Assembly: GCA_934364795.1 (NCBI GenBank)
Contig: CAKRMK010000027.1
Location: forward strand, 1-43,579
Length of the DNA stretch: 43,579 bases
DNA from: an uncultured Blautia sp.
GTDB lineage: Bacteria > Bacillota > Clostridia > Lachnospirales > Lachnospiraceae
Direction: 5' to 3'
Positions 1 to 7,566 of this stretch are shown one piece after another. Both the position numbers and the translations under genes were made by a program. The notes under the pieces are model-generated. The model saw only the letters and a list, made by a program, of their open reading frames with translations. It did not search any database and was not told the DNA's origin. Every line of letters begins with the position of its first letter. The stretch's first letter is position 1.

Positions 1-783
1 TGTCCGGGCTATTATATTGGTGCCAGGGATTTTGAACTGCCGGAGTTGAAGCTTTTGGTGGATGCGGTTCAGTCTTCTAAATTTATTACAGAAAAGAAAT
101 CCAAAGAATTGATACAGAAACTGGAGAAGCTCTGCTGTAAGACAGATGCCGAAATGCTTTCCAGATATGTTTTCATTGTAAACCGGCCGAAGACAGAGAA
201 TGAAACGGTGTATTATAACGTAGATTATATTCACACGGCTATTTACGAAAATAAACAGATCAAATTCCATTATGCGGAGTGGACAGTTAAGAAGGAGCTG
301 AAATTTAAAAAGAATGGCGCTTTCTATGTTGTCAGTCCGTGGGCGTTGACATGGGATGATGAAAACTACTATTTGGTTGCTTATGATGCAGCAGCCGGAA
401 TCATCAAACATTATCGTGTTGATAAAATGCGGGATACAGAGATTCTGGAGGCTGATCGTAAAGGAGAAGAGTCCTTCAAAAATTTTGATCTGGCTGCATT
501 TGCCAAGAAAACGTTTGGTATGTATGGCGGTGTCGATGCGGAAGTTACACTGGAATGCAGAAATGAACTGGCCGGTGTTGTGATTGATCGTTTTGGTCAT
601 GATGTATGGATGTGTCCTCATGGAGAGGATCGTTTCAGAGCCAGAGTGCCAGTGGCAGTAAGCTCACAGTTCTTTGGATGGATTACCGGTATCGGATCCG
701 GGATGCGGATTGTCGGACCGGAAGATGTACGGCAGCAGTATAAAGAGTACCTGCAAAATGTAATTCAGAACTATATGGACTGA
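1..783 (+). CDS. WYL-domain transcriptional regulator, 5' end outside the window
   Basis: The reading frame is open from the first base, so the start codon and the N-terminal winged helix-turn-helix lie upstream. A TTG at 46 would be an internal codon: the frame before it reads CPGYYIGARDFELPEL, which continues the conserved stretch just before the WYL domain. About 260 residues remain. The central part (HTAIYENKQIKFHYAEW, then VVSPWALTWDDENYYLVAYD and HYRVDKM) is the WYL fold, which in this family binds a small ligand or nucleic acid and switches DNA binding by the N-terminal domain. The C-terminal part matches the WCX extension. The ligand and target genes cannot be read from the sequence. 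The gene ends 120 bp before the repeat protein and is probably unrelated to it. Confidence 0.88.
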   Translation, partial: CPGYYIGARDFELPELKLLVDAVQSSKFITEKKSKELIQKLEKLCCKTDAEMLSRYVFIVNRPKTENETVYYNVDYIHTAIYENKQIKFHYAEWTVKKELKFKKNGAFYVVSPWALTWDDENYYLVAYDAAAGIIKHYRVDKMRDTEILEADRKGEESFKNFDLAAFAKKTFGMYGGVDAEVTLECRNELAGVVIDRFGHDVWMCPHGEDRFRARVPVAVSSQFFGWITGIGSGMRIVGPEDVRQQYKEYLQNVIQNYMD

Positions 784-905
784 TGAATCCCGTTGGTTGT
801 GCGGATTTTTGTACTTCTATTTTGCGATAATATGATCATCAGTTAAAGGTACCAGGGGTGCCAAAGCAAAATGATTGAGAATGTATTTATCAGGAGGAAG
901 GTACA

Positions 906-1223
906 ATGAGTAAGAAAGATGGATATAGCAGACCGGGATTATTTGGAAGTATAAATCATTACGACAGCAAAGGACATAAGATCGGAGAGAGCAGGCCAGG
1001 GTTCTTTGGTGGATACAATGATTATGATGCAAAAGGTCATAAGATTGGAGAAACAAGACCAGGATTTTTTGGTGGGATGAATCATTATGACAGTAGAGGT
1101 CACAAGGTTGGAGAAACAAGACCGGGGTTCTTTGGCGGAATGAATCATTATGATGACAGAGGTCGCAAGACTGGACACAGTGACAGGAATTTCCTGGGAG
1201 ACTGGAATCATTACGATGATTAA
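906..1223 (+). CDS. Small tandem-repeat protein (21-residue repeats)
   Basis: This 105-residue protein has a strong ribosome binding site (AGGAGGAAGG, 6 bp before ATG). After a short start (MSKKDGY) it consists almost wholly of four and a half copies of a 21-residue unit. The core is RPGFFGGMNHYD followed by a loop of the type GHKIGET; the last copy is degenerate (FLGDWNHYDD). There is no signal peptide, membrane segment or cysteine. The unit is rich in Gly, His, Tyr, Asp and Asn, which would suit a repetitive beta-structure or a metal- or surface-binding polymer, but no function is established here. Similar small repeat proteins occur in other Firmicutes as hypothetical proteins. It is a single-gene unit with its own terminator immediately downstream. 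Confidence 0.8.
   Translation: MSKKDGYSRPGLFGSINHYDSKGHKIGESRPGFFGGYNDYDAKGHKIGETRPGFFGGMNHYDSRGHKVGETRPGFFGGMNHYDDRGRKTGHSDRNFLGDWNHYDD
927..1220 (+). repeat. 63-bp in-frame tandem repeats within the small repeat protein gene
   Basis: Four 63-bp units and a partial fifth encode the 21-residue protein repeat. Units 2 to 4 are most alike at DNA level (AGACCAGGATTTTTTGG / AGACCGGGGTTCTTTGG followed by TGGGATGAATCATTATGA-like DNA). The differences are mostly synonymous, so the copies are not a fresh slippage product but are kept for their protein sequence. Confidence 0.85.
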
Positions 1224-1230
1224 TGGGAAT

Positions 1231-1279
1231 AGGCTGGTGCATAAGTGGCAAGAGAAGTCACTACTGCATCAGCCTTTTT
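1231..1279 (+). terminator. Rho-independent terminator after the repeat protein
   Basis: An inverted repeat starts 8 bp after the stop codon: AGGCTGGTGCA pairs with TGCATCAGCCT across a loop that also holds a GTG/CAC pair. It is followed by TTTTTG. Confidence 0.85.
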
Positions 1280-1527
1280 GTATGTTCAGCCCACGACTTT
1301 ACCGAATGTTTTCTCAGCTGGAAATCTATTTTGAAGAACACTGTTCGGTATATATCATTCGTTTCTGCAAGTTTGAAATCAGCATTAGCCAATATGTTCA
1401 GGCATTTTGTAAAGTTGTCAAGCTTTTTCATAAATTATACCCCCGTCCTTTTTTCAGAGAATAGTATATTTTTATTTAATTAACAAGGACTCTGGAATAT
1501 GCATTGACAGTTACATGGATAAAAAAA
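1280..1527. other. Intergenic stretch with no recognisable gene
   Basis: About 250 bp of AT-rich DNA between the terminator and the operator of the glycan locus. Open frames here are short, lack ribosome binding sites and resemble nothing I know. The last part is likely upstream promoter DNA of the next gene. Confidence 0.6.
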
Positions 1528-1573
1528 GAGACTGTCACCTATAGAGAAAAGTAACTCTTTACTGTGCTACACT
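1528..1573 (+). promoter_or_regulatory. Dual-box operator and promoter of the sialidase-like gene
   Basis: Box 1 (GAGACT at 1528-1533, preceded by AAAAAAA) and box 2 (GAAAAGTAACT, GTAACT at 1551-1556) start 23 bp apart. Eleven bases after box 2 comes a -10 box TACACT (1568-1573), with no good -35 element. The same layout, with the same 23-bp and 11-bp spacings, stands before the binding-protein gene at 5937-5982. Two direct half-sites just upstream of a weak promoter is the usual arrangement for an AraC-type activator, and the YesN-type regulator at 11237-12769 is the obvious candidate (inference). Confidence 0.75.
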
Positions 1574-1602
1574 GAAATCAAAGAAGAAGGAGAAAAATCA
1601 TT

Positions 1603-2631
1603 ATGGAGCTGTGTGAGAAACGGTTTGTCATGAATGAAAGTCCAACAGCGGCTTGTCATGCTTCTACTATATATAGAAAAAAGAATGGTGAAATACTGAC
1701 GGCGTGGTTCGGCGGAAGCAAAGAAGGCGCAGACGATGTGGGAATTTATTTTTCCAGGAAAAGAGAAAGTGGCGATTTTCAGGCAGCAGAAAAAATAGCT
1801 GGCGGGGAGGAACCGCATTGGAATCCAGTTCTTTTTTCAGAGGATGACAGAAAGATTCTCCTGTTCTATAAGAAGGGCAGGCTGATATCAAAATGGAGGA
1901 CTTATATCCGTATTTCCATGGATGGCGGTGAGACTTTTGGGGAAGAACGGGAGTTAGTGCCTGGAGAAACAGGTGGAAGAGGTCCGGTGAGAAACAAACC
2001 TCTTTGGCTGTCAAATGGAAGGATTCTTTGTCCTGCATCTGTAGAGGGAGATGTGTGGAAGGCTTTTACAGATATTTCGGAAGATGGGGGAAAGACATTC
2101 GTTCGAAGTAACTGGATTGAAATTCTGGAAACTGAAATTCGTGAAAGAACAACTTTAAAATATGAAAGTAAAAGCCATTATGAAAGTGATATCCCGGTAA
2201 GTGATCAGTCCTTTCATGGCCGGGGCGTGATACAGCCTACCTTATGGGCTAATGATGAAAATCATATTCACATGCTTCTAAGAAGTACAGAGGGGAAAAT
2301 CTACAGAAGTGATTCTGCTGATGGCGGATATCACTGGTCACCTGCGGTGCCCACAGATATTCCTAATAACAACAGTGGAATTGATATTACAAAACTTTCA
2401 GATGGAAGATTAATATTGGTACATAATCCGGTGGAGAAAAACTGGGGAGCAAGAAGTCCGTTGTCCATTTCTGTTTCAGAGGATAATGGAAAAACGTTTG
2501 AAAGATTGTATGATCTTGAAAAGGGCCCGGGGGAATTTTCTTATCCGGCAATTGTTTCACAGCAGAATGAAATATATGTTACCTACACGTATGACAGAAA
2601 GAATATTGCATTTTGTCATATTAAGCTATAA
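1603..2631 (+). CDS. Cytosolic sialidase-like (BNR/Asp-box) glycosidase
   Basis: This 342-residue protein belongs to the BNR_2/sialidase superfamily, a six-bladed beta-propeller. Four Asp-boxes of the form S-x-D-x-G-x-T-F are visible at about residues 105-112 (SMDGGETF), 159-166 (SEDGGKTF), 238-245 (SADGGYHW) and 292-299 (SEDNGKTF). There is no signal peptide, so it should act in the cytosol on an imported oligosaccharide. The N-terminal stretch HASTIYRKKNGEILTAWFGG is typical of a subfamily often labelled exo-alpha-sialidase, but whose substrates are mostly unknown. Known relatives in the fold cleave sialic acid or other 2-keto-3-deoxy sugars. It is the first gene after the shared operator and 75 bp before the dehydrogenase. 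Neighbouring rhamnosidases and the lack of NanE/NanK argue against plain sialic acid as substrate. Confidence 0.8.
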   Translation: MELCEKRFVMNESPTAACHASTIYRKKNGEILTAWFGGSKEGADDVGIYFSRKRESGDFQAAEKIAGGEEPHWNPVLFSEDDRKILLFYKKGRLISKWRTYIRISMDGGETFGEERELVPGETGGRGPVRNKPLWLSNGRILCPASVEGDVWKAFTDISEDGGKTFVRSNWIEILETEIRERTTLKYESKSHYESDIPVSDQSFHGRGVIQPTLWANDENHIHMLLRSTEGKIYRSDSADGGYHWSPAVPTDIPNNNSGIDITKLSDGRLILVHNPVEKNWGARSPLSISVSEDNGKTFERLYDLEKGPGEFSYPAIVSQQNEIYVTYTYDRKNIAFCHIKL

Positions 2632-2706
2632 GTGTGGTACTTGATTATCAGAGTATAGGCGGTTGGTGAACTCGATTATATAAACATAAATTACAGGAGG
2701 CATGAA

Positions 2707-3666
2707 ATGGGAAAGAGAAAAGTATTAGTCACAGCTACAAACTACAGTGCAATCTGTAAAAAAGGGAAAAAGATCCTGGAGGACAATGGTTTCGAAGTTG
2801 TGGAAAATCCTCATGGAAGACCATTTACTTTTGAAGAACTGAAAGGTCTGGTGGGAGACATTTCAGCGGTAGTTGCAGGGGTTGATACCTGGAATGAGGA
2901 TGTATTTAAGCTTGCGCCCCAGCTGAAAGTGATTTCCAGATTTGGGGTTGGTGTGGACAACATTGATATTCCAAAAGCAAAGGAATATGGAATCAAAGTT
3001 ACCAATTGCAAGGGAATCAACAGCAATGCAGTTTCCGAGCATGCAATGGCACTGATGTTAAGCTCTGTGAGAATGATTCCAAGGCTGTCCCGTACCATGA
3101 AAGAAGGAACCTGGGAAAGAGCTGTATATCACGAATTTAACCAGATGACAGTAGGACTTCTTGGATTTGGCGATATTGCAAGAAAAGTTGCAGCGAAGTT
3201 ACAGCCGTTTGGAGCAAAGATCATTGCTTATGATGTTTATCCGAATGAGGCAGCTGCAAAAGAGTTGAATGTAACTATGGTAAGTCAGGAAGAGGTACTG
3301 AAAAATAGTGATATTATTTCCATTCATGTACCGGCCCTTTTGTCTACTCATCATCTGATTAACAAAGATACCATTGGTATGATGAAAGAAAGTGCATATA
3401 TCATCAATACTGCCAGAGGTTCCATCGTTGATGAAAAAGCGCTGTATGAGGCTTTGAAATCAGGCAGGATCGCAGGCGCTGCAATTGATGTTTATGAGCA
3501 GGAACCGGTGGATATGAACAATCCATTATTTGGACTGGACAATTTTATAGGAACACCGCATACCTCTGCAGAGACTTATGAGAATTATGAGAACTGCGGA
3601 ATTGAGACAGCGCAGGCGATTGTGGATGTGCTGGTAAATGAAAAGACACCGCAGAACTTATTATAA
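2707..3666 (+). CDS. D-2-hydroxyacid dehydrogenase (phosphoglycerate dehydrogenase family)
   Basis: This 319-residue NAD-dependent dehydrogenase has the two-domain layout of D-isomer-specific 2-hydroxyacid dehydrogenases. The nucleotide-binding loop is GLLGFGDIA (about 150-158, with Ala in place of the third Gly), followed by the Asp-containing strand KIIAYD. The catalytic triad is visible: Arg237 in NTARGSIVDE, Glu266 in YEQEPVD and His285 in TPHTSAET. It lacks the long regulatory ACT tail of SerA. Strong AGGAGG site 5 bp before ATG. Between a glycosidase and a 2-keto-acid aldolase it probably interconverts a keto acid and a hydroxy acid of the sugar route (inference); the substrate is not readable from sequence. 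A housekeeping serine-synthesis role is less likely given the operon. Confidence 0.85.
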   Translation: MGKRKVLVTATNYSAICKKGKKILEDNGFEVVENPHGRPFTFEELKGLVGDISAVVAGVDTWNEDVFKLAPQLKVISRFGVGVDNIDIPKAKEYGIKVTNCKGINSNAVSEHAMALMLSSVRMIPRLSRTMKEGTWERAVYHEFNQMTVGLLGFGDIARKVAAKLQPFGAKIIAYDVYPNEAAAKELNVTMVSQEEVLKNSDIISIHVPALLSTHHLINKDTIGMMKESAYIINTARGSIVDEKALYEALKSGRIAGAAIDVYEQEPVDMNNPLFGLDNFIGTPHTSAETYENYENCGIETAQAIVDVLVNEKTPQNLL

Positions 3667-3694
3667 AATTATATAAATAAGGAGATAAAAAATC

Positions 3695-4615
3695 ATGGCA
3701 AAAGAATTTCCAAATGGCGTATATCCGGTAATGCTTACACCTTTTACAGAGAACAATGAAGTAGATTATGAGGCACTTGGCAGACTGGTTGACTGGTATA
3801 TTGAAAAAGGAGTAAACGGCTTGTTTGCAGACTGCCAGTCAAGCGAAATGTTTTTCCTGTCTTTCGAAGAGCGTGTGAAAATTGGTAAGTTTGTAAAAGA
3901 TCACGCAGCAGGAAGAGTACCGGTTGTAACCTCCGGACACATTTCTGATTCTCTGGAAGATCAGGCAAAAGAGCTGACAGCAATTGCAGAAACAGGAGCA
4001 GATGCAGTAATTCTTCTTACCAACCGTCTTGCAAAACAGGAGGAAAGCGACGAAGTATGGCTGGAAAACCTGAAAAAACTTCTGGAAATGATTCCAAAGG
4101 ATGTTCCACTCGGATTCTATGAGTGCCCTTATCCATATAAAAGAATCATCAGCCCAGAGCTTCTGAAATGGTGCGCTGATACCGGAAGATTCTATTTCAT
4201 CAAGGATACCAGCTGCGACATTGAAAACATGAAAGCAAAACTGGAAGCAATCAAGGGAACCAACCTGAAGCTGTTTAATGCAAATACCAGCACAGTTCTG
4301 GAGACACTGGAACTTGGTGCAAGCGGATACAGCGGAGTTATGGCAAACTTCCATCCGGAGCTTTATGTAAAGCTTTGTAATATTTATAAAGAAGATCCGA
4401 CAACCGCAAGAAAAATTGCAGATTTCCTGACCGTAGCATCTCTGATCGAGCGTCAGGTATATCCGGTAAATGCAAAATACTATCAGAAATCTATTGGAAA
4501 CTTTAACTCCATTGTTACAAGAACAAGAGACATCAATGAGTTAAATGCAACAGGAGTTCTTGAAATCGAACAGCTGGTAAGATTTACAGAAGAATTTGAA
4601 AAGAATTTAAAATAA
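3695..4615 (+). CDS. DapA/NanA-family (class I) 2-keto-acid aldolase
   Basis: This 306-residue TIM-barrel protein belongs to the dihydrodipicolinate synthase / N-acetylneuraminate lyase family. The Schiff-base lysine is Lys170 (FYFIKDTSCD) and the catalytic tyrosine is Tyr142 (GFYECP). The usual carboxylate-binding motif GSTGE/GTTGE is replaced by CQSSE (47-51), which keeps hydroxyl side chains but has lost the glycines. The pocket loop near 210-220 (LELGASGYSGVMAN) also differs from true NanA. The reaction should be reversible cleavage of a 2-keto-3-deoxy sugar acid to pyruvate and an aldehyde. It lies 28 bp after the dehydrogenase and 64 bp before a YhcH-like gene, a grouping known from sialic acid operons. 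Kdo-, Dha- or rhamnonate-derived substrates are all possible. Confidence 0.85.
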   Translation: MAKEFPNGVYPVMLTPFTENNEVDYEALGRLVDWYIEKGVNGLFADCQSSEMFFLSFEERVKIGKFVKDHAAGRVPVVTSGHISDSLEDQAKELTAIAETGADAVILLTNRLAKQEESDEVWLENLKKLLEMIPKDVPLGFYECPYPYKRIISPELLKWCADTGRFYFIKDTSCDIENMKAKLEAIKGTNLKLFNANTSTVLETLELGASGYSGVMANFHPELYVKLCNIYKEDPTTARKIADFLTVASLIERQVYPVNAKYYQKSIGNFNSIVTRTRDINELNATGVLEIEQLVRFTEEFEKNLK

Positions 4616-4679
4616 TAATAACCTGGAGCCTTTTTAGGGTGCTCTAAAATATATAAAGCTAAAACAGAGGTGACCTGCA

Positions 4680-5126
4680 ATGATCGTAGACAAGATGGCA
4701 AATATGCATATTTATGAAAAAACAATTCCGCAGATTAAGGAAATTATTCCGATTCTGGATCAGGCAAAGGATATGGAAGTTGGCACTTATATGTATCCCT
4801 GGGGAAAAGTAATGATCCAGGAAGGCAACACCAGACATCTGGGAGAGGGAGAATTTGAATCCCACAGAAAATTCATTGATGTTCAGTGTATGCTGGATGG
4901 AGAAGAGCTGATGGAGTATGGAAATATCCATGATCTTACGGAATCTGTTCCATACAATGAAGAGTCTGACGCAATGTTCTGGAAAGGAATGGGAAGTGTA
5001 CTGGAAGTTCCGGCCGGAGTTTTCTACATAGCTTTTCCAGAGGACGGACATAAACCATGCTGTCATAAGATCAAACAGAGCCATTACAAGAAAATGGTTA
5101 TTAAGATAAAAGCAGAAAAGGACTGA
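4680..5126 (+). CDS. YhcH/YjgK/YiaL-family cupin (DUF386), probable sugar-acid anomerase
   Basis: This 148-residue protein matches the YhcH/YjgK/YiaL family: the conserved FESHRKFIDVQ (about 58-68), LMEYG, a VPAGVFYIAFPEDGHKP core with metal-binding Glu/His residues, and a KMVIKIK end. Escherichia coli YhcH sits in the nan operon and has been described as a sialic acid anomerase (NanQ), so this copy may present the right ring form of a 2-keto sugar acid to the aldolase. The start codon follows GAGGTGA by 6 bp. It stands between the aldolase and the DUF624 gene, spaced only 4 bp from the latter, so it is clearly in the same operon. The exact sugar is not shown by the sequence. Confidence 0.85.
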   Translation: MIVDKMANMHIYEKTIPQIKEIIPILDQAKDMEVGTYMYPWGKVMIQEGNTRHLGEGEFESHRKFIDVQCMLDGEELMEYGNIHDLTESVPYNEESDAMFWKGMGSVLEVPAGVFYIAFPEDGHKPCCHKIKQSHYKKMVIKIKAEKD

Positions 5127-5130
5127 TAGA

Positions 5131-5757
5131 ATGGAACGCTTTTTTAATCAGGAAGGCTGGTTGTACCGCTTTTTAAACAGGTTATGGGATCTGATTGTAC
5201 TGAATGTGCTGTTTATTCTCACCTGTATTCCAATTATTACCATTGGCGCATCCATCTGCGCCCTGTATACTGTAACAATGAAAGGCGTGCGAAAAGAAGA
5301 TTCTTATATTGCCAGCAGTTATTTTAAAGCCTTTAAAGAAAACTTCAAAAAGGGAACTTTGATCTGGCTGCTGTTGCTGGCAGTGTGGAGTGTGCTGCTG
5401 GTGGATATCTTCCTGGTGGGAAAAGATAACAGCGTTCTGGTAGCAATGGGTGGAGCTTTTGGAATTTTCTGGCTTCTGATCACACTGTATGTTTTCCAGC
5501 TGCAGGCAAGATTTGAAAACTCTGTACAAAATACGCTGTTAAACAGTTTCCTGCTTGCAGTGAAAAACTGGCTTTCTACCTTACAGCTTGCAGGAATTAC
5601 GGCTATGGTTCCGGCACTTATTGTGTTTCTGACAGTGGCATCCCAGGCTGCGCTTGGCTGGTTCTGTTCCCTGTTTGTGTTTGTAGGATTTTCTGCAATT
5701 GCCTGGTTTAAGTCATTTGTGTATCGAAATGTATTTGACACTATTGAGGAAAGTTGA
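5131..5757 (+). CDS. YesL/DUF624 family membrane protein
   Basis: This 208-residue protein has the N-terminal signature of the DUF624 (YesL) family, a hydrophobic segment LIVLNVLFILTCIPIITIG followed by ALYTVTMKGVRKEDSYI. Four or five membrane segments are expected (about 20-40, 75-95, 103-120, 145-165 and 172-195). Proteins of this family lie beside YesMN kinases and sugar ABC transporters throughout Firmicutes; their molecular job is unknown, though a role in transporter or sensor function is often assumed. It begins 4 bp after the YhcH-like gene and is the last gene before the long palindrome and the second operator, so it closes the first operon of the locus. Confidence 0.88.
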   Translation: MERFFNQEGWLYRFLNRLWDLIVLNVLFILTCIPIITIGASICALYTVTMKGVRKEDSYIASSYFKAFKENFKKGTLIWLLLLAVWSVLLVDIFLVGKDNSVLVAMGGAFGIFWLLITLYVFQLQARFENSVQNTLLNSFLLAVKNWLSTLQLAGITAMVPALIVFLTVASQAALGWFCSLFVFVGFSAIAWFKSFVYRNVFDTIEES

Positions 5758-5781
5758 TAGAAATTCATCCTATGTAACTGA

Positions 5782-5876
5782 TGCGACGCCCTCGTTGAAC
5801 AAAATCTCTCACAAGATGTGCATAAAATATGCATTATAATTTGTGTGAGACTTTGTCTTAGATGAGAGCGTCGTAG
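5782..5876. repeat. Long imperfect palindrome, divergent member of the MITE-like family
   Basis: The two arms GCGACGCCCTC and GAGAGCGTCGT, then AATCTCTCACAA and TTGTGTGAGACTT, and an inner TGCATA/TATGCA form one long hairpin. The right arm read on the minus strand (CTACGACGCTCTCATC, then CAAAGTCTCACACAAATT) closely matches the inside of the 160-bp elements at 22922 and 43049 (CTACGGCGCCCTCATC, CAAAATCTCCCACAAATT). It is therefore an old relative of that family. Followed by AGATTTTTG, it could also end the upstream operon transcript. Confidence 0.65.
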
Positions 5877-5936
5877 ATTTTTGAAAACAATTTTTTAAAC
5901 TTGTTTTAATCTGTATACATTGAAAGGTTAAAAAAA

Positions 5937-5982
5937 GTAACTGATAATAATATAGAAAAGTAACTTTTACCGATGATACAAT
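5937..5982 (+). promoter_or_regulatory. Dual-box operator and promoter of the binding-protein gene
   Basis: GTAACT occurs at 5937-5942 and 5960-5965, each preceded by an A-run (AAAAAAGTAACT and GAAAAGTAACT), 23 bp apart. After 11 bases comes TACAAT (5977-5982) as -10; there is no TTGACA-like -35. Both spacings equal those at 1528-1573, and ATCAAAG follows both promoters. This is the likely second binding site of the YesN-type regulator encoded at 11237. The leader to the ATG is about 70 bp. Confidence 0.8.
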
Positions 5983-6057
5983 ACAAACATCAAAGGGAAC
6001 CGATAAAACGGTGAGCAAAAACTTAATGTAAAATTAAATCAAAGGAGGATTTACTAA

Positions 6058-7407
6058 ATGAAAAAGAAATTACTCAGTCTCTTAATGGCAGCCACAATGG
6101 TCGGATCAATGGCAGGCGCAACAACTGTATTTGCAGAAGAAGCAGATACCACAGAGACAACTGAAGCAGAAGCTACCACAGGCGGCGGAACAAGTGACAG
6201 CCTGGAAGATGTTTCAGAGCCAGTTACCTTATCTCTCATGGTAACAACAAGACCAAGCACAGATAAAAAAGACTTTTATCTGGATCTTCTTCCGGAGCTG
6301 GTTCATGAGAGATTCCCAAATATCACAATCGAAGTTGAGCAGCTTCCTACAGACCAGTACAAACAGACTGTACGTCTGAAATTTGCAAGCGGCGAGGGCC
6401 CGGATCTTTTCACCTGGTGGGCAAAGAAACAGTCTGAAGATCTTGTAAACGCTGGTTATGTAAGAGATCTTTCCGATTTCAGCCTGCTTGATAAATTTGA
6501 TTCTTCCATTACATCCGCTTATACATTTGATGACAAAGTATACGGACTTCCTCTTGGAACAAGCTTCCTGACAACATGGTACAACAAAGATATGTTCAAA
6601 GAGGTTGGATATGATAATCTTCCGACAAACTGGGATGAGTTCATTGATGTTTGCCAGAAACTGAAAGATGCAGGACATACACCAATTACCTGTGGTGATA
6701 ACTCCAGCTATGTTATCCAGTTTGCTATGTATCAGATCGGTGCATCTGAAATCTATGCAGAGAATCCTGATTTTGATAAAGAGCTTTACACAGGCGATAC
6801 CCATTTCACAGATCAGTGCTGGGTTGATACAGTATCCAAACTGCAGTACCTGTATGACAACGGATATGTAGTAGAAGATTCCCTTGGATTATCCCAGGAT
6901 CAGAGCCGTCAGCTGTTCATCGATGGTGAGGCAGCAATGATCTTCGACGGAAGCTTTGGTTATACACAGCTTACAACAGAAGGTGCAACAGACTTCGAAA
7001 GAGGAATGTTCTGTGTACCATCTAATGAGCCAGACGGAGATTTCGTTTACAACTGGACATCTGCAAACGCGCTGTTTACAAGCAACAACTCCGATGAACT
7101 TCACCAGCAGGCTTGCGACCTTGTAATGCAGTACTGGTTCGATGATCAGTCTCCACTGTTTGATGCATGGGTAAACAACACAACTGATATCATTGCATTT
7201 GAGGGTGTTTCTGACAGCCGTGACATGATTAATGAGTACCTTGACCGTTATAAAGACTACCAGAATATCGACAACCTGAACAATGCTTGGCCAGAAGGTG
7301 TATCTGATGAGATGTGTACTGTATTCCAGGAAGTAATTACAGGTGATGCTACCGCAGAAGATGTTTGCCAGGCAATGCAGGACAAATTTGATGAGCTTGC
7401 AGAGTAA
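6058..7407 (+). CDS. Extracellular sugar-binding protein of an ABC transporter
   Basis: This 449-residue family 1 solute-binding protein would capture an oligosaccharide outside the membrane for the permeases encoded next. The signal peptide has a KKK start, a hydrophobic core and probable cleavage after VFA (26/27). The mature N-terminus is a Thr/Glu/Gly-rich linker (about 27-55). The fold signatures are TIEVEQLPTDQYKQTVRLKFASG, TWWAKK and YGLPLGTSFLTTWYNKDMFKEVGY; the many Trp, Tyr and Asp residues suit a sugar cleft. Unusually there is no lipobox cysteine, while most Gram-positive binding proteins are lipoproteins. It has its own activator-type promoter and a hairpin after it, consistent with higher expression than the permeases. 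Start chosen from AAAGGAGG 8 bp upstream. Confidence 0.9.
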   Translation: MKKKLLSLLMAATMVGSMAGATTVFAEEADTTETTEAEATTGGGTSDSLEDVSEPVTLSLMVTTRPSTDKKDFYLDLLPELVHERFPNITIEVEQLPTDQYKQTVRLKFASGEGPDLFTWWAKKQSEDLVNAGYVRDLSDFSLLDKFDSSITSAYTFDDKVYGLPLGTSFLTTWYNKDMFKEVGYDNLPTNWDEFIDVCQKLKDAGHTPITCGDNSSYVIQFAMYQIGASEIYAENPDFDKELYTGDTHFTDQCWVDTVSKLQYLYDNGYVVEDSLGLSQDQSRQLFIDGEAAMIFDGSFGYTQLTTEGATDFERGMFCVPSNEPDGDFVYNWTSANALFTSNNSDELHQQACDLVMQYWFDDQSPLFDAWVNNTTDIIAFEGVSDSRDMINEYLDRYKDYQNIDNLNNAWPEGVSDEMCTVFQEVITGDATAEDVCQAMQDKFDELAE

Positions 7408-7481
7408 GAGGTAACTGCCAGAGTAGTTAATGAAAAAGCTCTGACGCAGACATTTGTAAAAATGGATCAGTAATAAACGGT

Positions 7482-7514
7482 AGGGCATCTGTAAAAAATA
7501 CAGATGCCTTACTT
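7482..7514 (+). terminator. Hairpin between binding protein and permease genes
   Basis: AGGGCATCTGTA and TACAGATGCCTT form a strong stem around a short A-rich loop, followed by the weak T-tract ACTTAATC. A leaky terminator or RNA-stabilising hairpin here is common in sugar ABC operons and would keep binding-protein mRNA in excess. Confidence 0.65.
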
Positions 7515-7566
7515 AATCAAAGCGCTGGATTAGATATTCAAAACAGAAAAAAGAAAGGAGATAGTT

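Noticed and set aside
817..1251. Minus-strand frames opposite the repeat protein
   Set aside because: They are by-products of the 63-bp repeats, with no start signals, and run through the terminator.
1603..5757. Calling the first gene group a standard sialic acid (nan) operon
   Set aside because: NanE, NanK and other ManNAc genes are missing, the aldolase has an atypical motif, and two rhamnosidase homologues belong to the same locus.
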